A stretch of DNA of 64,000 nt. It comes from Clavaria fumosa. Its lineage: Eukaryota > Basidiomycota > Agaricomycetes > Agaricales > Clavariaceae. The position numbers and the translations under genes are program-made. The stretch covers positions 5,146,001 to 5,210,000 of the forward strand of contig OX637794.1 of the NCBI GenBank assembly GCA_951802425.1, read 5' to 3'. This document shows positions 52,621 through 63,357 of this stretch, one piece after another (position 1 is the stretch's first letter; each line of letters starts with the position of its first letter). Below the pieces are notes generated by a model. The model was not told where the DNA came from, ran no database searches, and saw only the letters and a program-made list of their open reading frames with translations.

Positions 52621-53196
52621 TGTTAGGATGGCTTACCTAAGCCATCCCAAAGAGGAGTTGTGGAGAAACTGGGGAGGCTTGTTGGAAGGCCACTTGACCT
52701 GTGGCTGAGAGTCAGATTACTTAATCCCCAAAGTCACCTGACCTGCTCCTTGGCATGTCACATGATCCAAGGGTCCAAGCATGAGAACACCAGCAAGTGC
52801 TGAAGCATTCACTATAAGTACTTCACCTTTTCCTTTTTTGTACTCTTTTCCCCTTATCTTAGTATTGTCATCATGACCTTACCCTTAAGTTGTGTGAGAC
52901 CCAGTCTGTAATAATACTAAGATCTGCCCATCTGCCCTAGCCCTGTGTCCTAACCCAGCTAGCCTAGACCCTTAATTTCAAACTGTGACACATTGTCACA
53001 GCTCAGCCCCTATCATCCTCTTCTCCTTTTCCTTGCCTGTGGTGTGTAACAGAACCACATGAAATTTTTACTGTGTGTAGATACACATGACCCAACCTGG
53101 AGGATGACTGTGACCCTCTCTGAGTGATACCAAGTGCCCAGCAACACCACCCACCACTCACTCAAGGCCTGGAACTTTATTTTACAGTGCCACAGA
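52621..53196 (+). mobile_element. LTR-B, copy 3 (5' LTR) and leader
   Basis: TGTTAGGATGGCTTACC onward; collinear with 38,778-39,303. Its 3' boundary is not fixed. It is followed by a MITE and then gag, so it is the 5' LTR of the deleted gypsy element ending with the LTR at 55,079. Confidence 0.65.
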
Positions 53197-53198
53197 TA

Positions 53199-53631
53199 GT
53201 GAATGGCACAGGTAACCCATGGGTAAATTTGACTGTACCCGTACCCGCACCTGACAGTACCCTTACCCATGGGTATGGGTCCACTAAACTGCCGGGTACG
53301 GGTACGGGTCTGTACTTCTAACTATGCTATGCACAAATACAATGGTGTCCCACCCATCTGCCATCTCCTCCTCATCTCCTTCAACTTCAGCCAGTACTGT
53401 GACACCCATAACATCATTGTCCTTCACTAGACCTAACTTACTCCACATACCAATGCAAATCAATGCCCAAGTTGACTGAGCTGACAGCCAAATCTGGACA
53501 TGCAACAATAGGATCCATGCTGACTGGCTACCTGTGTACCCCTATGAAGGGTACGGGTTTAGGAAGGGTCCAGAATCCATTACCCGTACCCGCACCTACC
53601 CATACCCATGAAGAAAACCCATGCAATTCAC
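53199..53631. mobile_element. TA-flanked MITE, 433 bp
   Basis: TA on both sides (53,197-53,198; 53,632-53,633). Ends GTGAATGGCACAGGT... and ...CATGCAATTCAC. Subterminal zones hold GGGTACGGGTACGGGT-type repeats in both orientations; the middle (53,325-53,540) is ordinary sequence. A fragment of the same family is at 2,405-2,531. Confidence 0.65.
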
Positions 53632-53744
53632 TAGCCATAGATTGATGCTGACCTAGCTGTTGCCCCCTTCAATGGGTGAAAAGGAACTTTTGTATTTTCC
53701 TCTAATCCCTTCACCTCCTGTTTAAGGCAAACCTGACTACCTAT

Positions 53745-54140
53745 ACTACAGATCTGGTGAAGGTCCTCTTTGCTCTGAGCAAAATTGCTGGAGAAGGATT
53801 TGCTGTGGAATGAGCAAATATGAAGGTGGAAGAGATCCTGGGTAATGGTGAGGCCAGAACCTGGGCAGAATTTGTGGATGAGATGGAGCAGGCATTTGAT
53901 AACCCAAATGACTGTGTGACTGCCCTTGTAGATGTTGCAGGGTTGAAACAGGCATGATGGCACCAGAGTTCTTTGGGAAATTTGAGATGCTGTTCTGACA
54001 GGCAGAGATGAGTGAAGAGAAGGACTCAGGAATCCTAGTCCATTGGCTGGAATTGAACCTGAGTAGGAGGTTGGTGGAGTGGATCTATGGTGTCTCCCCA
54101 ATGCCAGAGACTTATGGAGGATGGAAAGTGCTGGCTTGAA
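53745..54140 (+). pseudogene. gypsy gag fragment (LTR-B element)
   Basis: Reads ...VKVLFALSKIAGEGFAVE, KVEEILGNGEARTWAEFVDEMEQAFDNP, TALVDVAGLKQA, then frameshifted ...MPETYGG. This is the gag region of the common fungal gypsy type (family pattern ...TWxxFxxxMxxAFxxPDxxxxAxxxLxxLKQ). Several stops and frameshifts. It jumps straight to the pol C-terminus at about 54,150. Confidence 0.7.
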
Positions 54141-54149
54141 TATGGCCAG

Positions 54150-55065
54150 CACCCATGGAATGGGGACTCCACCCACCCTTGGAGGTAAACCCTGCTGCAG
54201 ATGAGTGGATGGCTAAGCTCACAGAGTCCCAAAGAGCAGCCAAGGAAGCAATGGAGAAAGCAGCAGCAGCAATGAAGAGGAGCTATGATGTTGGAAAGTG
54301 TCTGAGCCATGAGTACTCTACAGAAGACCTGGTTTGGCTGGATACCTGGAACCTGAAAATGGACTGGCCCTCCAAGAAGCTTGACCATCAGTGAGCAGGA
54401 CCCTTCACAATTGAGGAGAAGGTGGGACCAGCAGGGTATTGGCTCAGACTCCCCTGGGTGTGGCACATCCATCAGGTCTTCAACAAGTTGCTGTTGATGC
54501 CATACCATCCCCCTTCCTTCCCTTCTCAGAACCTGCCTCCCCCTCCACCCCATACAATTGACAATGACCACCTGGAGTATGATGTGGAGGTAGGGTGTGA
54601 CATGGGTAAACCTGCAGGTATCTCAATGCTGACCCGTAACCGCACCCGGAATGTACCCATACCTGTACCCAGCGGGTTTACCCATCAAAATGAGCCCTAG
54701 AACATTGAAAATGGACAAGAATTGAGTGAGGTATGCTTGAAACAGTGGTTTCAGATTGTTATAAGCATATCTCAACCAATTCCTGTCTGTTTTGGATGTT
54801 CTAGGGCTTATTTTAAAGCGCACGGGTAGCAGAATACTTACCTGTACCCTACCCGTACCCGTACCCATGTCACACCCTATGTGGAGGTGATCCTTGATGT
54901 CAAGAAGGTGGGGCATGGGTGAAGTACTTGGTGAAGTGGTTAGGATACCCAGTGGAGGAAAACACTTGGGAGCCCTGAACCTCACTAATGTAACATTGCT
55001 TCTCTGGAATTTCTTCCTCTCCCACCCTGACAAGGCCAAGCTAGCTGGTCAGGACACCCAGCCTT
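54150..55065 (+). pseudogene. gypsy pol C-terminus with chromodomain (LTR-B element)
   Basis: ADEWMAKLTESQRAAKEAM, MKRSYDVGKCLSHEY, LVWLDTWNLKMDWPSKKLD and FTIEEKVGPAGYWLRLP match the region after integrase. A chromodomain follows, which in the family binds histone marks and guides integration: LEYDVEVILD, [MITE], KYLVKWLGYPVEENTWEP. Protease, RT, RNase H and the integrase core are deleted between gag and this part. The frame ends near 55,065, before the polypurine tract aagaggggggtga (55,066-55,078). Confidence 0.8.
54593..54877. mobile_element. TA-flanked MITE in the chromodomain, 285 bp
   Basis: TA at 54,591-54,592 and 54,878-54,879. Perfect 16-bp inverted ends GGGTGTGACATGGGTA, then imperfect GGGTACGGGT-rich arms. 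Removing it rejoins GATGTGGAGG-TA-TGTGGAGGTGATCC within the chromodomain. TA duplication fits the Tc1/mariner superfamily (Stowaway-like). It shares the (G)GGTAC-rich arms with the MITE at 53,199 but has different termini. Confidence 0.82.
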
Positions 55066-55525
55066 AAGAGGGGGGTGATGTTAGGATCACTTACCTAAGC
55101 CATCCCAAAGAGGAGTTGTAGAGAAACTGGGGAGGCTTGTTGGAAGGTCACATGACCTGTGGCTGAGGGTCAGATTACATAATCCCCAAAGTCACCTGAC
55201 CTGTGCCTTGGCATGTCACATGATCCAAGGGTCCAAGCATGGGAATGCCAGCAAGTGCTGAAGCAATCAGTATATATACTTTCACTTTTCCTTTTTTGTA
55301 CTCTTTTCCCCTCATCTTAGTATTGTTGTCATGACCTTACCTTTAAGTTTTGTGAGACCCAGTCTGATAGAGATGCACCAGAGTTAGTTCATGATCAGCT
55401 TGAGGTGTCAGAAGGTCATTTAGTTTATCATCATCATCAGTGACCAAAGGCTCAGACTCTTCATCATGGTCCAGAGGTCCAGACACACTCAGAGTGGCCT
55501 CAGTTGGTTCTGGGATCTCATGTCA
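55066..55525 (+). mobile_element. Polypurine tract and 3' LTR-B
   Basis: aagaggggggtga (55,066-55,078), then TGTTAGGATCACTTACC from 55,079. It contains the uninterrupted Tc1 target (cagTAtatatactttcac, about 55,268-55,285) and continues, collinear with 46,886-47,155, to 'gatctcatgtc' at 55,524. The LTR 3' end within this stretch is not resolved. Confidence 0.7.
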
Positions 55526-56498
55526 AGGCTGATCTTCAGCAGGGTGATAATGGTAGTGAAGGCAGGTATTGTGACTCTGCTTATACTCCATTCAGAGACA
55601 TGCACAGTAATCAGGATGGGTCCAGTGGGCATGAGTTGTCACAAGACACTGGCCATCACATGGGCATGATTGAGGTCACAGGCTGCAGGTTTTCACCACC
55701 ATGCAGGGCTTGCTGGAGATGCACACCCCCCTTCCAAGGGACATTGGAGAAGATGTGCTAGGCTCTCACACCAGCCAGGATGTTGCATGCCACTGACCCT
55801 GAGTACTGGCCTGCAAGCGAGGTGCCAAATTGGCAGAGGGACTCAGAAGCTGGCAGGCAGTCTTGCACTGGGACACTATTTGTGAAGCACAAATTGAGGT
55901 AAGCAGTGATGCCACAGTTGTGACTCTGCCCAGGACACAGCTAGGGCGATAGACACTGCATCATTTCCCAATGGCAGAGGTGAGATCACCAATTCCATTG
56001 GAGATGCTGGCCCATTGTTCACAGATGCAGGGTCAGCCACATTCAACTGGCCTGCTGGGGTGCTGGCAGGAGCTGGGACCATGGCCTCAATATGACCAAC
56101 CATGATGGCAATGAGGGCAGTTGCAATGATTGACTCAGAGTGTGACAATGGCATTGAACAAGGGAGTGAAGGGAGCAACTTCCTTTCTAGGCAACCCATA
56201 AAAACCCAACAACAAAATCAAGAATACCCAGTCACCTAGTACCATAGTCCTTACAAGAGCCTCTTAACTACCATATCTACACTTCCAAACCACCTACCCA
56301 TACTAGAGCAGAGCAGAGAACAGCAAAATAAAGCCAAAAACTGAATGTTAACCAATGCCAGCAGTCACCAGACCGAAGATGCAGGGAGCAGCAGGACTAC
56401 ATGAACACAACCCCCCCATACTGACCACCAGGACACACCCTGCCAGTCAAAATCATGAATGACAACACCACCTGAGCCAGGGCCATCCCTCAAAAGAT
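55526..56498. other. Degenerate repeat DNA
   Basis: No recognised domain. A plus-strand stretch around 55,780-55,900 (DPEYWPASEVPNWQRDSEAG) could be a gag remnant. 56,182-56,260 ('cttcctttctaggcaac...cctagtaccatagtcctta') is the LTR-H-like piece also at 29,632 and 61,258. 56,330-56,498 is CpG-poor with no feature. Confidence 0.35.
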
Positions 56499-56695
56499 CC
56501 GGACTCAATGGTATGTTGAGTAGGTAGTTCTATATAGAGGGATCTGCCCTCTCTGTACAGTTGTGACATCGTATATATAGGTGAGTGGCCCTCCAGGGGC
56601 TGCTGATGTAAGCATAGCCAAGCGGCTGTGCTTGTTGAACTGGATATGGTATGTAGGTTATGTGATAGGAAATATAGAAGGCCTGGGGCCTTACA
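56499..56695 (-). mobile_element. LTR-I, 3' LTR of the minus-strand gypsy element
   Basis: On the minus strand TGTAAGGCCCCAGGCC starts at 56,695, preceded by the purine-rich gtgggggaggg (56,696-56,706), a polypurine tract. TATA-like 'cctatatatacg' near 56,580. A further fragment of this LTR is at 18,047-18,145. Confidence 0.65.
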
Positions 56696-56994
56696 CCCTC
56701 CCCCACTGGAGAGGCCCCTAACCAGAGATGATGCACAGGCAGTGCAGGATGACAAGCAGGATCGTAAAATAATATTAAAGGGGTGCGTCCCCTTGGGCAG
56801 AGTTGTCACCATGTCACCAGGTGCAATCCCCTCCTGGGGCCTTTGCCTGGTGCTGATGGGTCCAGCCTGGTGGTCTGTGTGACCTGCCCCCAGTTGGACA
56901 GTGTGTCACAAGTGGCACACCCTGGTGGGGGTGCCCCAAGTGCCACTGTCTCGTCCTGTGGGGTAGGCAATTTTTTAAAAAAAGGCTTGGATGC

Positions 56995-59090
56995 CTAGTC
57001 CGAGCCGTGCTCATAGTCGCATGGTGGCCTGCCCTCATCATTGCTCCAGTTGGGCAATGACACAACAGGCCTCTTCGCAGCCTTAGTGGCTGATGACTTA
57101 GCTGCTTTCTTTTTTTGTTTTGAGAGGGCCCTGCACCCTCTGTTTGGGATATTGTTAAACCTCCAATAGGCAGCCCTAGGGGGTTTCAGACAGTGGATGT
57201 ACTTCCACTGTCTTCCAGGGGCAGGTTGCCCCTCCGTTTGTCCCCTGTCCTCTCCCCCACCCAGAGGCAGCACAGATGTGTGCTGTGCCCTATGCACTCT
57301 AGCAGTGCATACATTTGGGGGGGTATGGGAGGCTTCTCCCATTCAGCCAGCACTAGCTGGATGTCATCATCAAAGGGGGCATTCCCCTTTCACATGTACT
57401 TGTGTGGGTACATGAGTACAAATTCATCTCAGAGCTTCTTCAACAGACACTCTGGCATCAGCAAATTCCTTGATCGTCTGTGCAACTGTCAGTGTTACTT
57501 TTGTGGTCCAGAGTCTGGACCATCACACAGGGAGGACTCTCCCTTTGATGGCCTGCGCATATGCCCCCTTTGAGACAAAGAGGGCCATGGCCATGGCCAG
57601 GAACAGGCATTGCATCCAGGCCTGGGATGGCACGCATGCCATTATGGTGTGCCAGATGGCCACCTTGCATGCAAAAGACAGGGGTGAGTCCCCATCTTTA
57701 TCAATGCCAAGGATGGCCACTCTGCCCATCCTTATTTCCTCAACATCGCAGTGCAGGTCTGACACTGCGCCTCTGTCACCTTTTGGATTCATAGGGGGAA
57801 TTTCCCCCTTCTCTCCTACAAAGGAGAGCCACAACTCTTGGGGGAGCAACAGCTCCCCAACATCTATAAACTCCCTCATGGGAGGCACAACTACTCTCAT
57901 CATTGCCAGCAGCAATGTCTGGTACAATGGATAGGAGGGTACTCCCCCTCCTGTGACTTCTGAGGGTCCTGTCCTCAGGGATGGGTTGCCCATCCCTCCA
58001 CTCTCTCACAACATCTACCCTTGCAGATGGCAGGCTACCTGGTCTGCTGATTTCTTGACCCTGGCAGGAACTCTCCAGTTCCTCACCAGCCAGTCCTCAA
58101 CTGGCATAGGTGGCTTAGCTGCTGTGGCATTCTTCTGGGCCTCCTTGACAGCCCATCACATCTTCATCATGGCAGTCATATCATAACTGCCGTCAGGCAC
58201 TCCATGATGCACCTATTGGTTGAGGGCAATCACCTCCTCAACTGTCTTCAACTTGACAACCCATGCACCAGGTTTCATGGACACCCCAGATGGCCAAGGG
58301 TAGCCATCTGGAGCTCTGTCTGGTTGAGGGGCATTAAAGGGATAACCCCTTGTCAGAGGTGTGAGAACCATCTCTGAGAAAGTTCATTTATGCCTCAGTG
58401 AGGCATCAGGATTCTGCTGACTGACACCAGCAGGTGGAAGAGGGGGATATCCCTCTTCAAAACTCATGGGGACATCAATGTCCCCTGTAGGCAGTGCTAT
58501 GTCCGCATACAAGACAGTGGTGCAGGCCCATTTTGGGTCCCACTCCAAGGGGTCCCTTTCAGGTCCCTTTCCCTTTGCTGTGGTTCACAGTGCGGCAAGT
58601 TCCTCGCCAACCTTTCTGTCAAGGAGAGAATCTTCTCCTGTGCCCCTCTAAGGTCTTCTTCAACTTTGTCCAAATTATCATAAGCTTTTTCAAGCTTTTG
58701 CTGATGAACACAAAGGGCACTGCCCTTCTCATTATCCTTGCACAAGTCTTCCAGCTTGCACTGCATCACCTCAAGCCCCAGCCTGAGTTTGTGCTTAGCA
58801 CTTTCCTGCACTTCCTTAAGTGTTTGCTGAAACACTTCATCCAAGTGCAACAGCAACTCGAAGATGTGACAATGGAACCTGATGCACTGAGGGCACCAGG
58901 ATCTGTGAGTGATCGCATGAATTATGTGGTCTTGGACCCAGGGGAGGGCCTCCTCCCCTTGTGACAATAATGGCTGGGACAACCCAGCCATTCTGATGAT
59001 GCTCATCAGCAATGAGTTTCCTGGTGCAAGGCCAGGGACAGCAGCAGCAGGGATAGCATGAGGAGATGGGGTCTCCCCATCAGATCATCC
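56995..59090 (-). pseudogene. Extra 3' ORF of the minus-strand gypsy element
   Basis: Between the pol end and the polypurine tract lies about 2.1 kb that still reads as protein on the minus strand in pieces. 59,012-58,497 is 171 codons with an alpha-helical, coiled-coil-like segment (EVFQQTLKEVQESAKHKLRL, KLEKAYDNLDKVEEDLRGAQ). 58,470-58,020 reads FEEGYPPLPPAGV..., VSMKPGAWVVKLKTVEEVIALN and VEDWLVRNWRVPARVKK with a few stops. 57,342-56,995 ends with a basic stretch (SKQKKKAAKSSATKAAKRP). Together it suggests one protein of about 600-700 residues, now broken. I do not recognise a family. It could be an env-position ORF, an accessory Gag-like protein or a captured host gene. Confidence 0.45.
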
Positions 59091-59235
59091 ATGGTTATGG
59101 TTGATGGAGAAATAAGAAAAAGAGGGTGGACCCTCTTAAGGTTTTGTACCTGAGCCACCATGTGACTCAATCACTGTGGCTAATGACCCTGCGGTCTGGC
59201 TCAATCGTGTTTACCACTCTGCATGGGTGCTCTGT

Positions 59236-61250
59236 CTGCACTCTGCTCAAGGGTGCCTAGGCAGTGCCCTCCACAATTCCACCCCTTGCAATTCAAGGTA
59301 GTCTAGAGCTGCTAGCTCTTTGACTCCCATATACAGCTCCCAAGTTGTATCCCCAAGGTTCCATTGGACCTCACATTCTAGGTGGCATCAACCAGCCATT
59401 CCTCCTTTGGATCCATTCCAAAGTCATAAAAGACTTTCACTTCACGGTGCAGAAACAACATGTTGTTGTTTGGCTCATGTCACTGTAGCCAGCTGACATG
59501 GAATGTCAGGTGGATTCTCCTTGACTTTAGTGAGTCAGGGAGCTCCAGCTCATATGTGGATGATTCTGGTCTACATGACCATATTGGGTAAGGCCCAATA
59601 AACTAATTCTCCCTCTCTAAATGGGTGCTCTTCCTGTCTATGCTGATTAGCATAAAACATCTGGTGGATGCAACTTTCTATGATCATGTCATGTGCCATT
59701 GAAAGGTTGAGTGCAGCCTTCTCTGCGAACATCCTTACTCCTCTGGGCACAGCCTGGAGGTTGTCTGGCAACTCTGCCATCATCTGGGGCATATACCCAT
59801 AGGTTAATTCAAATAGGGTGAACCCCATAGACATGCTTATTGATGTGTTAATGGCGAACTTGACCATTGGGATTCGCTCCGCCCAATCTGTCTGGTCTGG
59901 CTGGACCACAGATCAGATCAACTGCTCCATCACTCCATCTGTCTGCAGATGGAAAGCTGTGGACATCCACAGCTTAACACTGAGTAATTGGTGAGTTTCC
60001 TGCCAAAAGGCAGATGTGAATCTAGGATCATGGTTGGACACAATTGATCCTGGCAACCCATGTAGTCTCACTACATGTGTTAGAAAGAGCCAGGCTAGCT
60101 CTGCTGCCATTACCAACATGGTGACTGGTACTAGGTGTACCAGTGAGGTGAGGTGGCAAATCACCACCCAGAGGTAGTCCACCTCTTTTGACATAGGAAA
60201 TGGACCTACAAAGTCCATTCCTATTGATTCCCAGGGCCACCTGGGAATTGGGAGGGTATGTAGAAGCCCTTGCAGCTTCTGAGGGGAAGTCTTGCTTGTT
60301 TGGCACATGTCACATGACGAGCAAAACTTCTCAATGTCCTTAGACACTGATGGCCACCAATAATAGCAGTGGACATAGTCCATTGTTATCTGCAACCCCA
60401 TGTGTCCTAGGACTGCATGGGCCTCCTGGATCACTATTCCAGGGATGCTTTTCCCTTCATGAAGGGTATGAGGCACACAGAGCACCTCATCTCCTTTTCT
60501 GTTCTCCACAAAGATCAGGTCATCCCTGATCTTGAAACTGGTGTAATTCCCTGGTTTTTCCTGTATTATTTTAAACAGGTGATCCTGTTTGTAGCCATCA
60601 CAGATGCTTTGCAGCACCCTGTCATTCCCCCCTTCCACACAGGGCCTTAACGGCACAAGCGTCTTGTCCCATACATCCCTGTCTGCTTGGGGCTCAGGCA
60701 GCAGCTGCTCCGCAGCAGGTGCGTGTACTTGTAGTGCGCGCACCTCCTCCAGGCATCTGTGGGGCAGCTTGTCCCCTTCTTGGTCATGGTGAATATCTGC
60801 CTTCACATACTCATGATCTGGATGAATCTCATCTGTTGCATCACTCATATGGTAACATGAAAGGCAATCCACAACTTTGTTGTGCTTGCCTTTAATGTAA
60901 GTAATGGAGTAGTCAAACCTCTCCATATATTCCATCCACCTGGCCTGCCAGCCAGACAAGTGCATTTGGTTCTTGAAGAACCCCAGTGCTTCATGGTCCA
61001 TGACCACATTGATCTGTCTGCCAAGGAGTTTATCCTCCCATTTCTGCAGTGATTCAACAATTTCTAAGGCCTCCCAGTCCCAAGTTTTATAACTAAACTG
61101 GGCCAGGCTAAATCTTTTAGACATAAACCCTGCTGGGCAGCAGGTTTCCCATGTCTTCCCCTGGCCATACATAGCCCCTACACCCAATACTGAGGTGTTG
61201 CACACAAGCCATATTGGCTCCTGTACTGCTGCGTCTACCAGGTGTAATAT
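59236..61250 (-). pseudogene. gypsy pol: RNase H, integrase, chromodomain
   Basis: Reads from truncated RT/RNase H at about 61,250. In the frame starting 61,205: RNase H (NVVMDHEALGFFKNQ, GWQARWMEYMERFDYSITYI, residues 35-120); zinc-binding H263, H268, C298, C301; integrase core D331 (GMDFVGPFP), Asn391 where Asp is expected (IVSNHDPRF; family SDRDPRF), E427, with 35 residues between. A stop at about 59,911 follows, then 112 more codons (NTSISMSMGFTLFELTYGY, EGELVYW), and after frame changes a chromodomain (KEEWLVDATLECEVQWNLGDTTWE, about 59,430-59,290) ending near 59,236. RT is missing. The lost Asp and stops make it dead. Confidence 0.85.
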
Positions 61251-61408
61251 TGGTGTTGGACTTCCTTTCTAGGCAACCACCATGACGCACACAAAAACAC
61301 AGAATGAAAAACAGAAAAACGAGCTGGTGGCCCAGTACCTTAGTCCTAATAACACACCCATGCTCTCCTAGTGTAATACTACCCTACCAACACCCAGAAC
61401 GTCAACAT
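61251..61408. mobile_element. LTR-H-like fragment
   Basis: 'gacttcctttctaggcaacc...cagtaccttagtcctaa' is shared with 29,632 and 56,182. It joins the truncated gypsy RT to an LTR-C end. No gene. Confidence 0.45.
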
Positions 61409-61672
61409 AGATTGTGTAACTGCATGTTGTGTGTCAATATCGGGGGTTCAAATGGTGGATATGCATAGGGTGAGTTTGCAAGGAGTTCCATGAGTATGGT
61501 GTTGTGGTCGCAAGTATTGTATGAAGGCAGGGGAAGTCCAGGAGGGCTCTGAAAAAAGACAGCAGGTTTCAGAAGTGCGCAGGGTGGTCTGCGAGGTGGT
61601 GAGTGGGTGTCAGGAGGTCCAGAGGTGTTGGTAGAGGCAGAATAGATAGGGAAAAATGGGTGGATCCTGGCA
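61409..61672 (+). mobile_element. LTR-C, last about 264 bp
   Basis: Nearly identical to 4,876-5,140 ('agattgtgtaactgcatgttgtgtgtcaatat' to ...GATCCTGGCA). Confidence 0.75.
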
Positions 61673-61789
61673 TTACCCCCCATTCAAGCCTCAAGACCTG
61701 CAAGAGTGGAGATCATGTGACAAATTAGTCAGTGTGTTGTTTGTTGATCAGGTCACAACACCTGAAATTTTTCTCTAAGTCAAACCACC

Positions 61790-61927
61790 ATGGCTGATTC
61801 CAACATCCTCAAACACCAAGAAACCAAGCTTGAGCACAAAATGCGCATTTTTGAAGAAAAAGAAGCTGGCCTCGACCAGAGGATCCTGGAAGACTCCCTA
61901 GCTCATCAAAGGGTGGAACAAGCGTGA
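61790..61927 (+). pseudogene. Coiled-coil ORF N-terminus, LTR-C family, copy 2
   Basis: ATG in ACCACCATGG, 117 bp after the LTR end. 45 codons, MADSNILKHQETKLEHKM..., without the TAA that breaks copy 1. It ends at TGA 61,925 (also a TGA in copy 1). The rest of the gene lies reversed beyond 61,965, so this copy is split by inversion. Confidence 0.55.
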
Positions 61928-61964
61928 TGCACGCACCTTCGAGGCAAGGTCGTGGGCCCTAGCA

Positions 61965-63135
61965 TATCATGTTCACCTTGCTTGTACTGCACTAGTAATC
62001 ATGCTTGTGCCATACATGTCACTCTCACCACTTCCATCATCCACCCCACTTGCCTCATTTGCACTGCCTACCCTGCTCAACCCACTTGTGACATCCACCC
62101 TGCCCATCCCACTTGCACTGCTGACTGCTAACCATGATTGCCCACTCACCTGCTCACCCTGCTTGCACTGCCTATCTGACTCAATCCAATTGCACAGCCT
62201 GCCCCACTGACCTGCTTGCCCTGCTTCTACTGCTTTGTTGACTGACAATATGTGGATGCCATTGACTGACTATTTGCACATATCATTGGTCAACAATATG
62301 GGCATGTTGTTGATTGAGGGTTGAGTTTCCTTGATCAATTATATGAACAAACCAAAATATGCACAAACAGCTAACTGACAATATCCCAGCAAATGGAACA
62401 GGGCCTGAACAGCCAGTAGCTCTGTGACATCAATGCACAGCAAGAAACAGGTACCTGTTTGCTCACCTTCCATCCTGTTCTCCAGCTCTTTATGTACCCA
62501 TGAATTTGTGCCTGCAAAGATCTCATGGGATTAGTGAATGCAACAGTGCACACTTACTGAGTAGAGAAGAGACAGAACTATACAAGCAAGACATCGAAGA
62601 CTACAGGATGAGCAAAGGAGAGGTGCACACACTGCTTGTCAACAATGCAGATCTGTCTGCCCCAGGCATGCATGCACCTGAGCCATGCAGGGCCTATGCC
62701 AATGACAATGTGTGCATCAAGATTGCCAAGTCACAAGCAGCAAACCAAGAGACCAGCACATTGTCCCAACCCAACTCATTCTTCACCTGCCATCGTCAAA
62801 ACTCCTAGACCCACAAACACTTTCCATGGTCCTCCACAAACTGATGACACTTGCCAGCAGGACTGTGCTCACACTGCCAGCCCTTTGCAATGCAATTGTC
62901 ACAATCCTGTGACTCAACAATTAGAAAAAACGATTGGAATGAGAAATACCATTATGCACCTCTCACTCCATCCCATTCCACTCCTTATTTTCTTTCACTG
63001 ATCCAATGTTTTTCCATGCCTTCAAGAACTCTGTGGGCAATGGATCTACTACACCTGTGATGTTGTCCCTTGCCTTGCTAGGGCTTGCAACAATACCTGC
63101 TGCCTTGCTGTAGCTTGCAACATTGGCAACTGACT
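61965..63135 (-). repeat. Inverted copy of the 5,433-6,670 segment
   Basis: 1,171 bp, the reverse complement of 5,433-6,670 with small indels. Left flank ccctagca and right flank gacaggtac are in the original direction. It has no added or lost base at either joint when compared with copy 1. Confidence 0.85.
62817..63135 (-). pseudogene. Zn2Cys6-like part of the ORF, LTR-C family, copy 2
   Basis: On the minus strand VANVASYSKAAG...LPTEFLKAWKNIGSVKENKEW (63,135-62,963), the same intron-like interval, then CDNCIAKGWQC and further Cys, ending KCLW near 62,820. Here the sixth Cys is present and the fifth is Phe, the opposite of copy 1, so the ancestor had all six. Confidence 0.55.
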
Positions 63136-63357
63136 GACAGGTACTTACTTGAGGGGTAGGGTGACTTGCTGCCTGTGGACAATGGAGGTCTGAGATGAGT
63201 GGGGACAAGCAAGCACAGAGACTGGGAATTTTGTTTCCACATTTCATGAGTATTTCTTGTCCACATGGATGACATTGTTATGCCTTCCTGTCTCTACTAC
63301 CAACTAAGGGCCTTCTTCTTCCATTCCATCTAGCATCCATTCAAGCCCTCCTCCATC
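63136..63357 (+). mobile_element. LTR-C-derived element, direct orientation resumes
   Basis: 'gacaggtacttacttgaggggtagggtgacttgctgcctgtgg' matches 6,671-6,895. It leads into another palindrome arm. Confidence 0.75.
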
